Assembly: GCA_017520105.1 (NCBI GenBank)
Contig: JAFWRL010000105.1
Coordinates: 1-27,817 of the forward strand
Direction of reading: 5' to 3'
Source of the DNA: Fibrobacter sp.
Lineage (GTDB): Bacteria; Fibrobacterota; Fibrobacteria; Fibrobacterales; Fibrobacteraceae
Length of the DNA stretch: 27,817 nt
Shown here: piece after piece, positions 7,464 through 15,118 of the stretch
Numbering within the stretch: position 1 is the first letter of the stretch
How the letters are laid out: each line of letters begins with the position of its first letter
Position numbers and translations under genes: made by a program
The notes under the pieces: model-generated
Databases searched by the model: none
Told to the model about the DNA's origin: nothing
What the model saw: only the letters and a program-made list of their open reading frames with translations

Positions 7464-7868
7464 TCACTCCTCCTTATTCGCGGAGATGGAGACTTTTCTC
7501 ACCTTCGCCAAATTACATTCATCGAGGATATCGACAACGACACCGTTGGGGGCATCGCGGTCACTCACGATAATCACCGGGCGGTCCGGCGCTTCGGCCA
7601 TCATCTGGCGGAGCACGGTCTGCAAGGTCGAGAGGTTCACCTGCGTCTCGTTGATGTGAATGGTCCCCTGACGGGTCACGCCAATCAAGATGCTTTCCTT
7701 CGCGAGTTCCTTTGCGGTACTCGCTTTCGGCTTCGTCACATCCACGCCTGTTTCGCGCGTGAACGTCGAAGTCACGATGAAGAAAATCAAAAGGATGAAT
7801 ACCATGTCGAGCATCGGCGAAACGTCAATGCCGTTACCGCTTCTCGAACGTTTGCGTATAAAACTCAT
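7464..7868 (-). CDS. exbD: ExbD/TolR-family motor protein
   Basis: At 134 aa this has the standard ExbD layout: a short basic cytoplasmic start, one membrane helix (residues ~16-38), and a periplasmic domain ending in ILDECNLAKVRKVSIS. The conserved ion-carrying aspartate is D21 in SPMLDMVFILLIFF. It works with ExbB to harvest the ion gradient and drive TonB. The start ATG overlaps the exbB stop in an ATGA junction (four shared bases), which indicates translational coupling. Confidence 0.92.
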   Translation of the reverse strand: MSFIRKRSRSGNGIDVSPMLDMVFILLIFFIVTSTFTRETGVDVTKPKASTAKELAKESILIGVTRQGTIHINETQVNLSTLQTVLRQMMAEAPDRPVIIVSDRDAPNGVVVDILDECNLAKVRKVSISANKEE

Positions 7869-8497
7869 TCAACCTCCTTGGCAAAGCAGCGTTCTTCGAA
7901 CTTGAGCGCTTCGCTCCAGGCAAAATCACCAATAGAATCCACTCGTCTTTCGAGATAGTTATAAACTAACATCAACGGGAACGCGACAAGCAAGCCCGCC
8001 TGCGTCGTAAGAAGCGCTTCGGAAATACCGTCCGCCAAGAGCACCGGGTTTCCAAAGCCGAACTGCTGGATAGTCTTGAACGTATGCACCATGCCGGAGA
8101 CCGTACCCAAGAGCCCAAGCAACGGAGCGATTTGCGCACATGTCACAATCGTCTTGAGCGACTTCGAAAGGCTTACATCCAAGCTATGGCGAGTTGCTGT
8201 CATGGCATTACGCACGGCCACAGGGCCTTCGTTACGGTACTTGCGCACGTTTTCGACAAGCGCACGGAAATAGCCAAAACGACGTTTGTTCAAATTTGCG
8301 AATGCCGCTTCCTCGCCCACCGCATCCAAATCCTTGAAGAACTTCGTGGTCGAACGCCCTTTCAGCATAAGGTAATAGCCGAATCGTTCAAACATCAAGA
8401 ACCAGCCCAGCCACCCAATCAGGAATAGCGGGAGCAGCACCCAGCCGCCGCGCAGCAAGATGCTCATGGTCGCTTCGATGACGGAATATTCGTCCAT
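7865..8497 (-). CDS. exbB: ExbB/TolQ/MotA-family channel protein
   Basis: Three membrane segments are visible, the first near residues 10-40 (LLRGGWVLLPLFLIGWLGWFLMF) and the other two in the C-terminal MotA/TolQ/ExbB domain (ALLGLLGTVSGMVHTF and ALLTTQAGLLVAFPLMLVY). This is the standard family pattern, with the conserved GLLGTV turn. The start is ATG at 8497, whose first base is shared with the upstream stop (TAATG). An AAGGA lies just before it. A TTG further upstream (8518) would give 217 aa but lies inside the upstream coding sequence. It pairs with ExbD as the ion-driven stator of this TonB system. Confidence 0.92.
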   Translation of the reverse strand: MDEYSVIEATMSILLRGGWVLLPLFLIGWLGWFLMFERFGYYLMLKGRSTTKFFKDLDAVGEEAAFANLNKRRFGYFRALVENVRKYRNEGPVAVRNAMTATRHSLDVSLSKSLKTIVTCAQIAPLLGLLGTVSGMVHTFKTIQQFGFGNPVLLADGISEALLTTQAGLLVAFPLMLVYNYLERRVDSIGDFAWSEALKFEERCFAKEVE

Positions 8498-10089
8498 TAA
8501 TCCTTTTCCTTGATCCAAATAGCGTTGAGCACGGCAAGACCTGTCTTTTCCATGCGGGTGCGGACAGAATCTGCGATGTTTACAAGTAACGTGTGCAAAA
8601 GCTGCAACGGAATCGCCACGATAAGGCCAGCTTCCGTTGTCACGAGGGCAATAGAAATACCGCCAGCCAAAAGTTTCGGGTCGCTCGTGCCGTGCATGGT
8701 GATTACATTGAAAAGTTCAATCATACCCATGACCGTACCCAAGAGACCGAGGAGCGGTGCGGTCGCCGCGAACACGGAAATCCAGCTGAGGCCCATTTCG
8801 AGTTTGGGCACTTCGCCTGCAAACAAAACTTCGAGAGACTTTTCGGCACTTGCACGGTCCTTGAATTTTTTGCCGAGCACAGCACGCAACACCTTCCCCA
8901 CCTCGCCATGAGCCTTTTCAGATTCAGCAGTCGCTTGTTTCAAATCACGCACTTCAAGAGCCTTCACCGCCCTACGTGCGCCAAAGCCGCCAAAGCCCAA
9001 AACGAGGAGCCAAACGAAACGAACGAGGAAAATCAAAAGACCGAGAATGAACAAAGCCGCAATCGGGTACATCAAGATTCCGCCGTTGTGGAAGAACTCC
9101 GCAAAGTCTTCTTTCCACGTGGTTTCTTGATGGTTTGCGAGTTCGCTCGAAAGTTCCGTGCTGAGGAGTACATCGACCGGCACCATCACGAATGCAGAAT
9201 CGTTGGCGCTAGCAAAGGCTTTCGCCACATTCTTACGCATTTCGGGAGAGAGATTTTCTTGCCAGCTATAGACGCGCTTCTTTTCGCCGGCCACCGGGAG
9301 CATCAAAGCCGACGGATGGAAACCGTTGATGTCGGTGACTTTTGCCATTTGCATCGCAAAGAGGCCGCCCAAACGCATGCGGTCGCCTTCAGCAACGGAG
9401 CTGCCGAACACAAGGTCCGCCTTTTCAGTGCGAACTTCGCGCGTAAACATCATTTCTTTCTTGGCGACATCGAGCATCGCACGAGCAATGCGGAGCGGGT
9501 CGTCGCGGTAGAGGCCCATTTCTTTTTTGACCTTGTTCTGCGCCTCGATGCGTTCAGTCATCTTGAACGGCACGCCCTGTTCCTGGAACTTCGCAAGCAT
9601 TTCCAGACGTTCCGGGCCAGCGGCAAGCGTGAGGAATTCAGCACGGGCCTTTTCGGCCTGAAGCTTGACCTGGGCCAAGTCTTCGCGGGCCACGCGCACG
9701 TCTTCGAGCAAGCGGGTGCGTTCGGACATCAAAGCATCGACACGTTCCTTGCCGAGCTGGTACTTGTCATTGAAAAGTTCGCGTTCCTTGTTGAATGTTT
9801 CACGGTCTTTCCAGCGAGCGGCAACGGCCATATCGCGTTTGCGGCGGGCTTCTTCTAGGTCCGCCTTGGCACTGTTGAGTTCTGCGCGTTTCTTGACGGC
9901 ATCGACGGTTACGTTCTGTTGGGCAAAAGAAGCCGGAGCGAACACGGCAAACGCGGCAATCAGCAAAGGCAACAAGAAAAATGCTCTGGATCCTTCGTCC
10001 CTACGGTCCTCAGGATGACGTAAACAAACAATCTTTTGTCGTTCGACACTCATCTTTCGTCTTTCGTCTTTCGTCTTTCGTCTAAACAT
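8497..10089 (-). CDS. TtpC-like protein: coiled coil plus ExbB/MotA channel domain
   Basis: After a signal peptide (hydrophobic core ending PASFA, about residue 56) comes a long charged coiled coil (~60-160) and a periplasmic linker. A membrane helix lies at ~337-362 (YPIAALFILGLLIFLVRFVWLLV), and a C-terminal MotA/TolQ/ExbB domain has TAPLLGLLGTVMGM and ALVTTEAGLIVAIPLQLL. This matches TtpC, the extra ExbB-like subunit of Vibrio TonB2 systems, and the gene order agrees. The ATG at 10089 overlaps the DUF3450 stop (TAATG). Codons 3-12 are a CTTTCGT-type heptamer tract, and residues ~22-37 (CLRHPEDRRDEGSRAF) come from a dispersed element, so the signal peptide has an unusually long N-region. 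An internal ATG at codon 13 is an alternative start. Confidence 0.85.
   Translation of the reverse strand: MFRRKTKDERRKMSVERQKIVCLRHPEDRRDEGSRAFFLLPLLIAAFAVFAPASFAQQNVTVDAVKKRAELNSAKADLEEARRKRDMAVAARWKDRETFNKERELFNDKYQLGKERVDALMSERTRLLEDVRVAREDLAQVKLQAEKARAEFLTLAAGPERLEMLAKFQEQGVPFKMTERIEAQNKVKKEMGLYRDDPLRIARAMLDVAKKEMMFTREVRTEKADLVFGSSVAEGDRMRLGGLFAMQMAKVTDINGFHPSALMLPVAGEKKRVYSWQENLSPEMRKNVAKAFASANDSAFVMVPVDVLLSTELSSELANHQETTWKEDFAEFFHNGGILMYPIAALFILGLLIFLVRFVWLLVLGFGGFGARRAVKALEVRDLKQATAESEKAHGEVGKVLRAVLGKKFKDRASAEKSLEVLFAGEVPKLEMGLSWISVFAATAPLLGLLGTVMGMIELFNVITMHGTSDPKLLAGGISIALVTTEAGLIVAIPLQLLHTLLVNIADSVRTRMEKTGLAVLNAIWIKEKD
9977..10020. repeat. Dispersed ~40-bp element, translated in the TtpC-like leader
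   Basis: This copy runs from AAAATGCTCTGGATCCTTCG to CTCAGGATGACG. On the minus strand it encodes RHPEDRRDEGSRAFF immediately before the signal-peptide core. The TPR gene of the same operon carries the same element in the same frame and position. Confidence 0.75.
10054..10081. repeat. CTTTCGT heptamer x4 at the TtpC-like start
   Basis: Four perfect tandem units lie within codons 3-12 of the TtpC-like gene. The reverse complement is the same family as the CGAAAGA tract upstream of the UbiA-family gene at 15424-15444. Gain or loss of one unit would put the ATG at 10089 out of frame but leave the in-frame ATG just after the tract usable. Confidence 0.9.
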
Positions 10090-10880
10090 TAGTTAGCCTC
10101 CTTCGGGAAAGAGACTGGAATAGTCACAAGTCTCGGGGCGGTCTTGCCTTCGGCGACCTTCATCACGTCCTTGAGGATGGTTCGCATGGCGAGGTCTTCG
10201 GAAACATTTTTCCAAGCGTAACCGTTACCGGATTTCGTGAGGAACAGCACGTCGTTGCCATCGTTACTGACGAAAATCGAAGCGACTGCACCGTAACGCA
10301 AATACGTCCCGGCCACGTTGCGGGCATCCACTTGCAAAAAGCCTTTCCAAACTTCGGTGGTATAACCCAAGCGGATGCGGTCGTAAAAGACCTCCATCGT
10401 GCGGTTCAAGGCATCATCTGTTTCAATCAAGCCCTTGTGGAGCATGCTTGCGATTTCCTGGATGCTCTTAACAGCCTCGTCCGTACGGTAAGGGAAATCG
10501 GCCTCGAAGAACGGGACAAGCGAATCAATGACCGTTGCAAGCGAATCTGCATATTTCGTCTTTTTGCCTTCGAAGAGGCGAATGGAGCCATTCGTCTTGG
10601 CCCTTGCCGCAGAGATTTTCTTCAATTCGACATTGAGCGAATCGATTTCGGCTTTCAAGGATTTGTTCTGTGCCGATAGAGCCTGCACCTTTTTGCGACC
10701 GACTTCGACGAATTCGGCATGGCGCTTCTTTTCGGCTTCGTGCATAGATTTTTCGCGGGCAGTTTCAGCTTCCACCGCCTTGATTTGACGACGGACGCTT
10801 TCCACTGTTTCTTGAGCTACGGCAAAAACGCCGGAAAGCCCCAGACATAACAACATTTTAGGAAGGAATGAAAATTTCAT
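10089..10880 (-). CDS. DUF3450-family periplasmic coiled-coil protein, first gene of the TonB2-like operon
   Basis: A signal peptide (MKFSFLPKMLLCLGLSGVFA) is followed by a coiled coil at about residues 25-95. A globular C-terminal half contains FEADFPYRTDEAVKSIQ, VEVFYDRIRLGYT-like and YLRYGAVASIF-type segments. This is the pattern of DUF3450 proteins, which precede ttpC, exbB2, exbD2 and tonB2 in Vibrio-type loci. Its exact role is unsettled; it is thought to be a periplasmic partner of the TonB2 complex. I chose ATG at 10880, not the TTG two codons earlier, because a TATCTT box lies 7 bases upstream and the signal peptide starts cleanly with MKF. Its stop overlaps the next start (TAATG). 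Confidence 0.85.
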   Translation of the reverse strand: MKFSFLPKMLLCLGLSGVFAVAQETVESVRRQIKAVEAETAREKSMHEAEKKRHAEFVEVGRKKVQALSAQNKSLKAEIDSLNVELKKISAARAKTNGSIRLFEGKKTKYADSLATVIDSLVPFFEADFPYRTDEAVKSIQEIASMLHKGLIETDDALNRTMEVFYDRIRLGYTTEVWKGFLQVDARNVAGTYLRYGAVASIFVSNDGNDVLFLTKSGNGYAWKNVSEDLAMRTILKDVMKVAEGKTAPRLVTIPVSFPKEAN

Positions 10881-10887
10881 GTGCAAT

Positions 10888-10893
10888 AAGATA
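10888..10893 (-). promoter_or_regulatory. -10 box of the TonB2-like operon, leaderless spacing
   Basis: On the minus strand TTTG precedes TATCTT, which is followed by ATTGCAC and the ATG at 10880. With 7 bases between box and start codon, and no Shine-Dalgarno sequence, the operon transcript probably begins at the start codon. Confidence 0.45.
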
Positions 10894-10980
10894 CAAAGAT
10901 GTTGGACTAAAAAATTTAGAATTTTGATAAAAATAACGTAAAATCGAGATTTTCAGTTAAAAATCAATATTTAATGCTTT

Positions 10981-11003
10981 AAAAAGCAAAAAGAACTTCT
11001 TGC
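10981..11003 (-). terminator. Intrinsic terminator
   Basis: On the minus strand a 7-bp stem, GCAAGAA with TTTTTGC (one G-U pair), closes a GTTC loop and is followed directly by TTTTT. It lies downstream of the pseudouridine synthase gene and of the GC-rich hairpin, and upstream of the TonB2-like promoter, so it should separate the two operons. Confidence 0.6.
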
Positions 11004-11050
11004 GGGCGGGGCCCAAGCTCGGAGTTGCGAAGGCCGCACGGGCCCCTCCC
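11004..11050 (-). ncRNA. GC-rich structured element, candidate small RNA or 3' UTR
   Basis: Arms GGGCGGGGCCC (11004-11014) and GGGCCCCTCCC (11040-11050) pair over 11 positions with one mismatch. The 25-base loop holds a smaller TGCG/CGCA hairpin. The element is far more GC-rich than the AT-rich sequence on both sides. On the minus strand it runs into the terminator at 10981-11003, so it could be the body of a small RNA or the 3' end of the pseudouridine synthase transcript. I do not recognise an RNA family; it could also be another dispersed repeat. Confidence 0.35.
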
Positions 11051-11149
11051 TGCACCCTCCCCATCCTTGGCCGACGCTTTATTCTCTCAACGACTTTCCA
11101 TTATCTTTTTTTTGAATAGAAATCCCGCTTTTACAGAATAAAAAGCTAC

Positions 11150-12118
11150 CTAATCATCTTTCAGCAGTTTTGCCATGTCTTCGGGGTATGCGTGGCTTTC
11201 GAAGATGCGGGGTTCTTTCCAGTACGGGAGTTGGAGTTCAACTTTGTACGCAAAAAGCATCTGGTTATGCGCACCGAGCACCTTGATATCCTCGTCAGTG
11301 AGTTCGCCACCCTGTGCGAGTTTTTCATAATACATGCCATCGCGGTAATACAGACGGTCCCCCACAATCGGATACCCCATCTCAGCCAAATGCGCCCGAA
11401 TCTGATGTTTGCGCCCTGTAATAAGTTCCGCTTCCACAAGCGAAAGCTCCGGCGCAATCTCTGGGCAATCTAAATGCCGCAGAAGCTTAAAACGCGTAAA
11501 ACATTCCTTGCCGTCCGCACGGTGGTGCATGCGCAAGCGAATCGGGTCTTCCGGGTCTTCACGCAAGGGCATTTTGCACTCGACCTCCCCTTCCGGGAAT
11601 TTTCCACGCACAACCGCGAGATAGAACTTGCGGAGCAAAATGCGGTCGAGATTTTTTTGGAAGCGGGCAGCCGTTTCGCCGTATCTTGCGAACAAGATAA
11701 GTCCACCCGTATCACGGTCCAGGCGATGCATCGGCGTTGCCGTTTCGGAATCAAACTCACGACGGATAATCGCAGCAAACGTGTTGTAGAAAATGCGGCC
11801 CGTATGGTGTACCGGAACGCCCGCAGGCTTTGCGACTAGAATAAATTCATCGTCTTCAAAGACCGTTTCAAAATCCGTCGGGACTTCAGGCTCGCTGTAA
11901 TTTTCGACGTGATAAACAACCTTGTCGCCGCGATGGGCAATCGTTTCGACGTTTGCCACCACGTCATTGACGGTCACGAGTCCGCGCATCAAGCGGTCTA
12001 TCCATTCTTCGCGGCTGTGATAGGTAAAGCGGTCACTCAAGGAATCAAGCAAAAGGCGACCTTCATATTCGGGCCGCACTTCGCTTTCAAAGAACATATC
12101 CGACGGAGCCTTGCTCAT
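11150..12118 (-). CDS. RluA-family RNA pseudouridine synthase
   Basis: The protein converts specific uridines in rRNA or tRNA to pseudouridine. The catalytic motif is MHRLDRDTGG, with the nucleophilic aspartate at about residue 134. Other family motifs are KPAGVPVHHTG (~97-107), the RKFYLAVVRG strand and TGRKHQIRAHLAEMGYPIVGD near residue 235-255. The N-terminal ~70 residues look like an S4-type RNA-binding domain. At 322 aa it is typical for RluA/RluD. The target base cannot be assigned by eye, so no gene symbol is given. The start lies one base after the nadD stop, so the two genes are co-transcribed. Confidence 0.9.
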   Translation of the reverse strand: MSKAPSDMFFESEVRPEYEGRLLLDSLSDRFTYHSREEWIDRLMRGLVTVNDVVANVETIAHRGDKVVYHVENYSEPEVPTDFETVFEDDEFILVAKPAGVPVHHTGRIFYNTFAAIIRREFDSETATPMHRLDRDTGGLILFARYGETAARFQKNLDRILLRKFYLAVVRGKFPEGEVECKMPLREDPEDPIRLRMHHRADGKECFTRFKLLRHLDCPEIAPELSLVEAELITGRKHQIRAHLAEMGYPIVGDRLYYRDGMYYEKLAQGGELTDEDIKVLGAHNQMLFAYKVELQLPYWKEPRIFESHAYPEDMAKLLKDD

Positions 12119-12119
12119 T

Positions 12120-12761
12120 TTATTCCCTGTACAAGTCGTGCTTGATGATATAATCGTAAACCGATAGTTCTAGCCCTTGCGGACAAACATTGCGGTTCAG
12201 CAAGAGCGACCTACGGATTGCCGTACTAGAATAGACGCCGTTGAAGCCCTGTTCCGGCCCCAGCCAAAAAAGCGGAGCATACCCCTTACTTTTATGTTGT
12301 TCCATATCCGGTTGCGGATAACCGTTACGAGCAAATACGATTAACTCGATATCACGTAAAAGCAAATGACCGTTATAATTTGTTCCGTAAAAATTGAGCG
12401 GGTCACGCCAATGCGGAATACCTTCGTAGGTATCAGCCCCAGTCAGCAATCGGAAATTGATATCCGGGAATTTCTCTTTAATGCCCATCAAAAAAACGTA
12501 AGAACCGCGAAAATCGCCCTGTTCAATTTCCAAGTCCGAAAGCACCAAACGCTTATCGCCCGAAAAAGCAAGTTCCAACATAGCAAAGCGATCTTCGGGG
12601 CTAGCTTTCAGAACTTTATCCCAACGATCCGGGCTCGGCATAAACCAGACTTCATCGCAGAATCCACGATCCAGACAAGTTTTCGCCACACGCACATGAT
12701 CCTTATGAACAGGGTCAAACGCACCACCCAAAACAGCCACATTTTTTTTCACGTTACTCAC
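12120..12761 (-). CDS. nadD: Nicotinate-nucleotide adenylyltransferase
   Basis: This enzyme transfers AMP from ATP to nicotinate mononucleotide in NAD synthesis. The nucleotidyltransferase signature is GGAFDPVHKDH at residues 12-22 (H19 and H22 correspond to the HxGH pair, with Asp in place of the usual Gly). The C-terminal signature SSTAIRRS is at 178-185. The 213-aa length fits NadD. A stretch around residues 124-135 (YGTNYNGHLLLRD) looks like an insertion compared with the compact E. coli enzyme. The start is GTG at 12761, supported by GAGG about 8 bases upstream. It sits between an outer-membrane-like protein and a pseudouridine synthase in one operon. Confidence 0.88.
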   Translation of the reverse strand: MSNVKKNVAVLGGAFDPVHKDHVRVAKTCLDRGFCDEVWFMPSPDRWDKVLKASPEDRFAMLELAFSGDKRLVLSDLEIEQGDFRGSYVFLMGIKEKFPDINFRLLTGADTYEGIPHWRDPLNFYGTNYNGHLLLRDIELIVFARNGYPQPDMEQHKSKGYAPLFWLGPEQGFNGVYSSTAIRRSLLLNRNVCPQGLELSVYDYIIKHDLYRE

Positions 12762-12790
12762 CCAAAAGCCTCAAAGCAACATCAAATAAA

Positions 12791-13444
12791 TTAATACACA
12801 AAGACCGCAAAGCCGAGATTTATCTGCATTCGTCCGCCCGAGACATTAGTATCGATGAACGGGTCATAATGTTTACGAACCCAGTGATACCCAACATCAA
12901 CCATCAAGAACGTCCTTGAAAAAACAACCCAGAACGTACCAAAGCCAAGACTCCATTCATTCCAGGAAACATCGCCGTTTTCACTCAAGGCGTTCACTCT
13001 GGAATACGAGCCCATCACATAAAATTCGCTCATAATGTGGACACCTAAATCGACGCTAAAATTCGAGTTTTCAACTTCACTCGTTTTGCCATCGTCATTC
13101 TTTTCGTCGTAACTGGAGAAGCCATACCCCAGCCGCACAAAAGCAAGCCCCGGCATCCATGCGCCAAGCATCGGCTTGATTTCACAAACGCCAATATTGT
13201 TTCCGTTTCCGACTCCGGCTCCAGAGCCAAGCCCAAAAGAGCCTCCCAAGAACAGCGGAAGTCGCATGTTCATGAAATTTCCCGCTACGGGAGCTTGCCC
13301 CATAGGGTTTGCAATAACCCCAGAAGACCCTGTCGAGGCAGAGCCTGCCGAAAGGCCCTGTGCAAACGAAGAGGCCACGCCCAAAAGCGTAAAGGCAAGG
13401 ACAATCTTTAAGCGCATCAGATTTTTTAAGATATTTGTTTTCAT
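12791..13444 (-). CDS. Probable outer-membrane beta-barrel protein
   Basis: A signal peptide (basic start, hydrophobic core, cleavage near SSFAQG, residue ~28) is followed by a low-charge Gly/Ser/Asn-rich region. Alternating amphipathic strands come next, for example FSVDLGVHIMSEFYVMGSY and EWSLGFGTFWVVF. The protein ends in an aromatic strand, INLGFAVFVY. A C-terminal aromatic residue is the usual mark of an outer-membrane barrel. About 10-12 strands could fit in ~190 residues. I do not recognise a specific family. The start follows the stop of the 136-aa membrane gene by a single base, so they are co-transcribed. Confidence 0.65.
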   Translation of the reverse strand: MKTNILKNLMRLKIVLAFTLLGVASSFAQGLSAGSASTGSSGVIANPMGQAPVAGNFMNMRLPLFLGGSFGLGSGAGVGNGNNIGVCEIKPMLGAWMPGLAFVRLGYGFSSYDEKNDDGKTSEVENSNFSVDLGVHIMSEFYVMGSYSRVNALSENGDVSWNEWSLGFGTFWVVFSRTFLMVDVGYHWVRKHYDPFIDTNVSGGRMQINLGFAVFVY

Positions 13445-13445
13445 A

Positions 13446-13856
13446 TTATATTACCAAAATGACGGCAAACACAAAGCCTACCGCTGCGTTAAAAAGGGCA
13501 TCATATTTAGATACAAGATAATTCTTTTTTGAAAGAGAACCATCTCGCAAAACTTGAACTAAAAGCTTATCCGAAAGGAACAATGTCAAAAATAACTTTA
13601 AGACAATTAAAACAACAAGCCACAAGACGACATCCGAAAAATAAATCAAGCTAGCATAGCCTATGGACAGCAAACAAGACAAGATAAAATTGGAGCGACG
13701 CAAATCAGCACCAGTAGCATCATTCTGCTTTACCAAGCCCAGGAATTCTTCAATTTTTTCGTTCACGCTCTTGAAACTGGCTATAAATTCGGAGATGTTA
13801 TACCCCATCAACACAATCGAAGCTATAAGTGCAATTTTTACAACATATTCAGACAT
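13446..13856 (-). CDS. Small integral membrane protein, 136 aa
   Basis: Four hydrophobic segments are visible at about residues 5-25, 57-74, 76-95 and 117-136, making an inner-membrane protein with a charged loop (SVNEKIEEFLGLVKQNDATGADLRR) after the first. I do not recognise the family. It is packed between rsgA and an outer-membrane-like gene; the GGGAAG before its ATG overlaps the rsgA stop region. Function unknown. Confidence 0.65.
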   Translation of the reverse strand: MSEYVVKIALIASIVLMGYNISEFIASFKSVNEKIEEFLGLVKQNDATGADLRRSNFILSCLLSIGYASLIYFSDVVLWLVVLIVLKLFLTLFLSDKLLVQVLRDGSLSKKNYLVSKYDALFNAAVGFVFAVILVI

Positions 13857-13858
13857 AG

Positions 13859-15118
13859 CTACTTCCCTGAATTCAGAATCCTCAGATAGCTCGCATAACG
13901 AGCCTCGGATATTTTACCCGATTCAACAGCCGCACGTACAGCGCAGCCCGGTTCCTTCAAATGCTTACAGTTACTAAACTTGCACGTAAAGTGGTCGCCC
14001 TCGAAAAAGCCGGGAAAGATTTTCGCAAGCGTTTCCGGCTCCAAGTCCATAAGCCCAATGCTCCGGATACCCGGCGTATCAATCACGTAGCCGCCACCCG
14101 GGAAATCAAATAGGCTCGATGATGTTGTCGTATGGCGTCCCTTGCCATCGCGTTCACGCACATCACCCGTCCGCAGTTCAGCATGCGGCACAAGCTCATT
14201 GATGAGCGTCGATTTACCAACACCGCTCATACCGCTGAAAACAGACGACTTGCCAAGCAATTCGTTCCGCAAAACATCGAGACCGTCACCGTTCTTGACG
14301 CTCACAGGAATCACCTTATCTACGATTTTCATGAAATCACGAATGTCGTTAGAAAGATCCGTTTCGCCATTCGGAAGCAAGTCTATCTTGGTGAGCACAA
14401 GCACAAAAGGCAGATCGTTCAAGTTTGCAGCCAACAAAAAACGATCCATGAAGCCATAGTTGAATTCCGGCTGTGTCACGCTTGCGACAATGACAACCTG
14501 ATCGATGTTCGCCGCCAGCGTCTGCTGCTTGTAAAAGCTATCACGCGGGCCCGGACGTTTGAGTTCGCTCTTTCGCGGAAGCACGCGGACAACGCAGTAC
14601 TTTTGCGAACCGACACCATCGCCTTCATCCTCCGCATCGTTCACAAGCCCAAGCAAAACTCGATCGCCCACCGCAGGGAATTCCCCAAGAGTCTTGGATG
14701 TCGTCGCACGGTACATGGCGGTTACAGTAGGCGGTAGGAAGTAGGAAGTAGGAAGTGGGCTCGCTTCGCTATGGGGTCGGCATTCGCCCTCTAGGGTTTG
14801 AGAATCATTAAAGTTATCATCCTGCGCAGGCGTTCTCTCGTCTAAAAGTCGCACTTCGCAGGTGCGGCGGTGGACTTCGAGTACCAAGCCCTCGACGCAA
14901 TTCTCTTCGCCGATGTTTTCGACAGGATTCTTGATGCGTTTGATTTTCGCTTTTTTAAATTCGCGACTGAAACGCTCCTTTATCGGGCGTTCATCGACAA
15001 CTCCCGATTCCAATTCACGCATGACGTCGATACGACGACTCCGGTGTTCACGCCGCGACGTGCGCACGCTTTTCAAAGGAGCATCTTGCTCATCGGAATC
15101 AAAAAAGTTACTTCGCAT
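13859..15118 (-). CDS. rsgA: Ribosome small-subunit GTPase RsgA, with a repeat-derived insertion
   Basis: RsgA is a circularly permuted GTPase that helps mature the 30S subunit. The motifs appear in permuted order: G4 LTKID (242-246), G1 SGMSGVGKST (295-304), then DTPG (347-350). A C-terminal zinc site follows, C379-C384-H386-C392. An N-terminal OB fold precedes the GTPase. At 419 aa it is longer than the usual ~300-350. Residues ~1-70 are a basic extension, and residues ~94-133 are encoded by repeat DNA (an AGGAAGT heptamer tract plus dispersed segments) inserted between OB-fold strands. The start is ATG at 15118, overlapping the end of the upstream reading frame by 11 bases. A TTG further upstream is less likely. 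Confidence 0.9.
   Translation of the reverse strand: MRSNFFDSDEQDAPLKSVRTSRREHRSRRIDVMRELESGVVDERPIKERFSREFKKAKIKRIKNPVENIGEENCVEGLVLEVHRRTCEVRLLDERTPAQDDNFNDSQTLEGECRPHSEASPLPTSYFLPPTVTAMYRATTSKTLGEFPAVGDRVLLGLVNDAEDEGDGVGSQKYCVVRVLPRKSELKRPGPRDSFYKQQTLAANIDQVVIVASVTQPEFNYGFMDRFLLAANLNDLPFVLVLTKIDLLPNGETDLSNDIRDFMKIVDKVIPVSVKNGDGLDVLRNELLGKSSVFSGMSGVGKSTLINELVPHAELRTGDVRERDGKGRHTTTSSSLFDFPGGGYVIDTPGIRSIGLMDLEPETLAKIFPGFFEGDHFTCKFSNCKHLKEPGCAVRAAVESGKISEARYASYLRILNSGK
14736..14825. repeat. Heptamer tract and dispersed segment inside rsgA
   Basis: Three AGGAAGT units (14736-14756) are followed by a segment beginning CGCTTCGCTATGGGGT and GGCATT. A near-identical segment, CGCTTCGCTTTGGGGT then GGGCATT, occurs near 6630-6653 in the TPR leader, again with AGGAAGT heptamers nearby. 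Here the block is translated in frame as a Pro/Ser/Glu-rich loop of the OB fold. Confidence 0.7.

Noticed and set aside
8593..9858. 421-codon plus-strand ORF opposite the TtpC-like gene
   Set aside because: It is antisense to a gene with clear domains and is His/Phe/Arg-rich, as expected for the shadow of a Glu/Lys-rich coiled coil.
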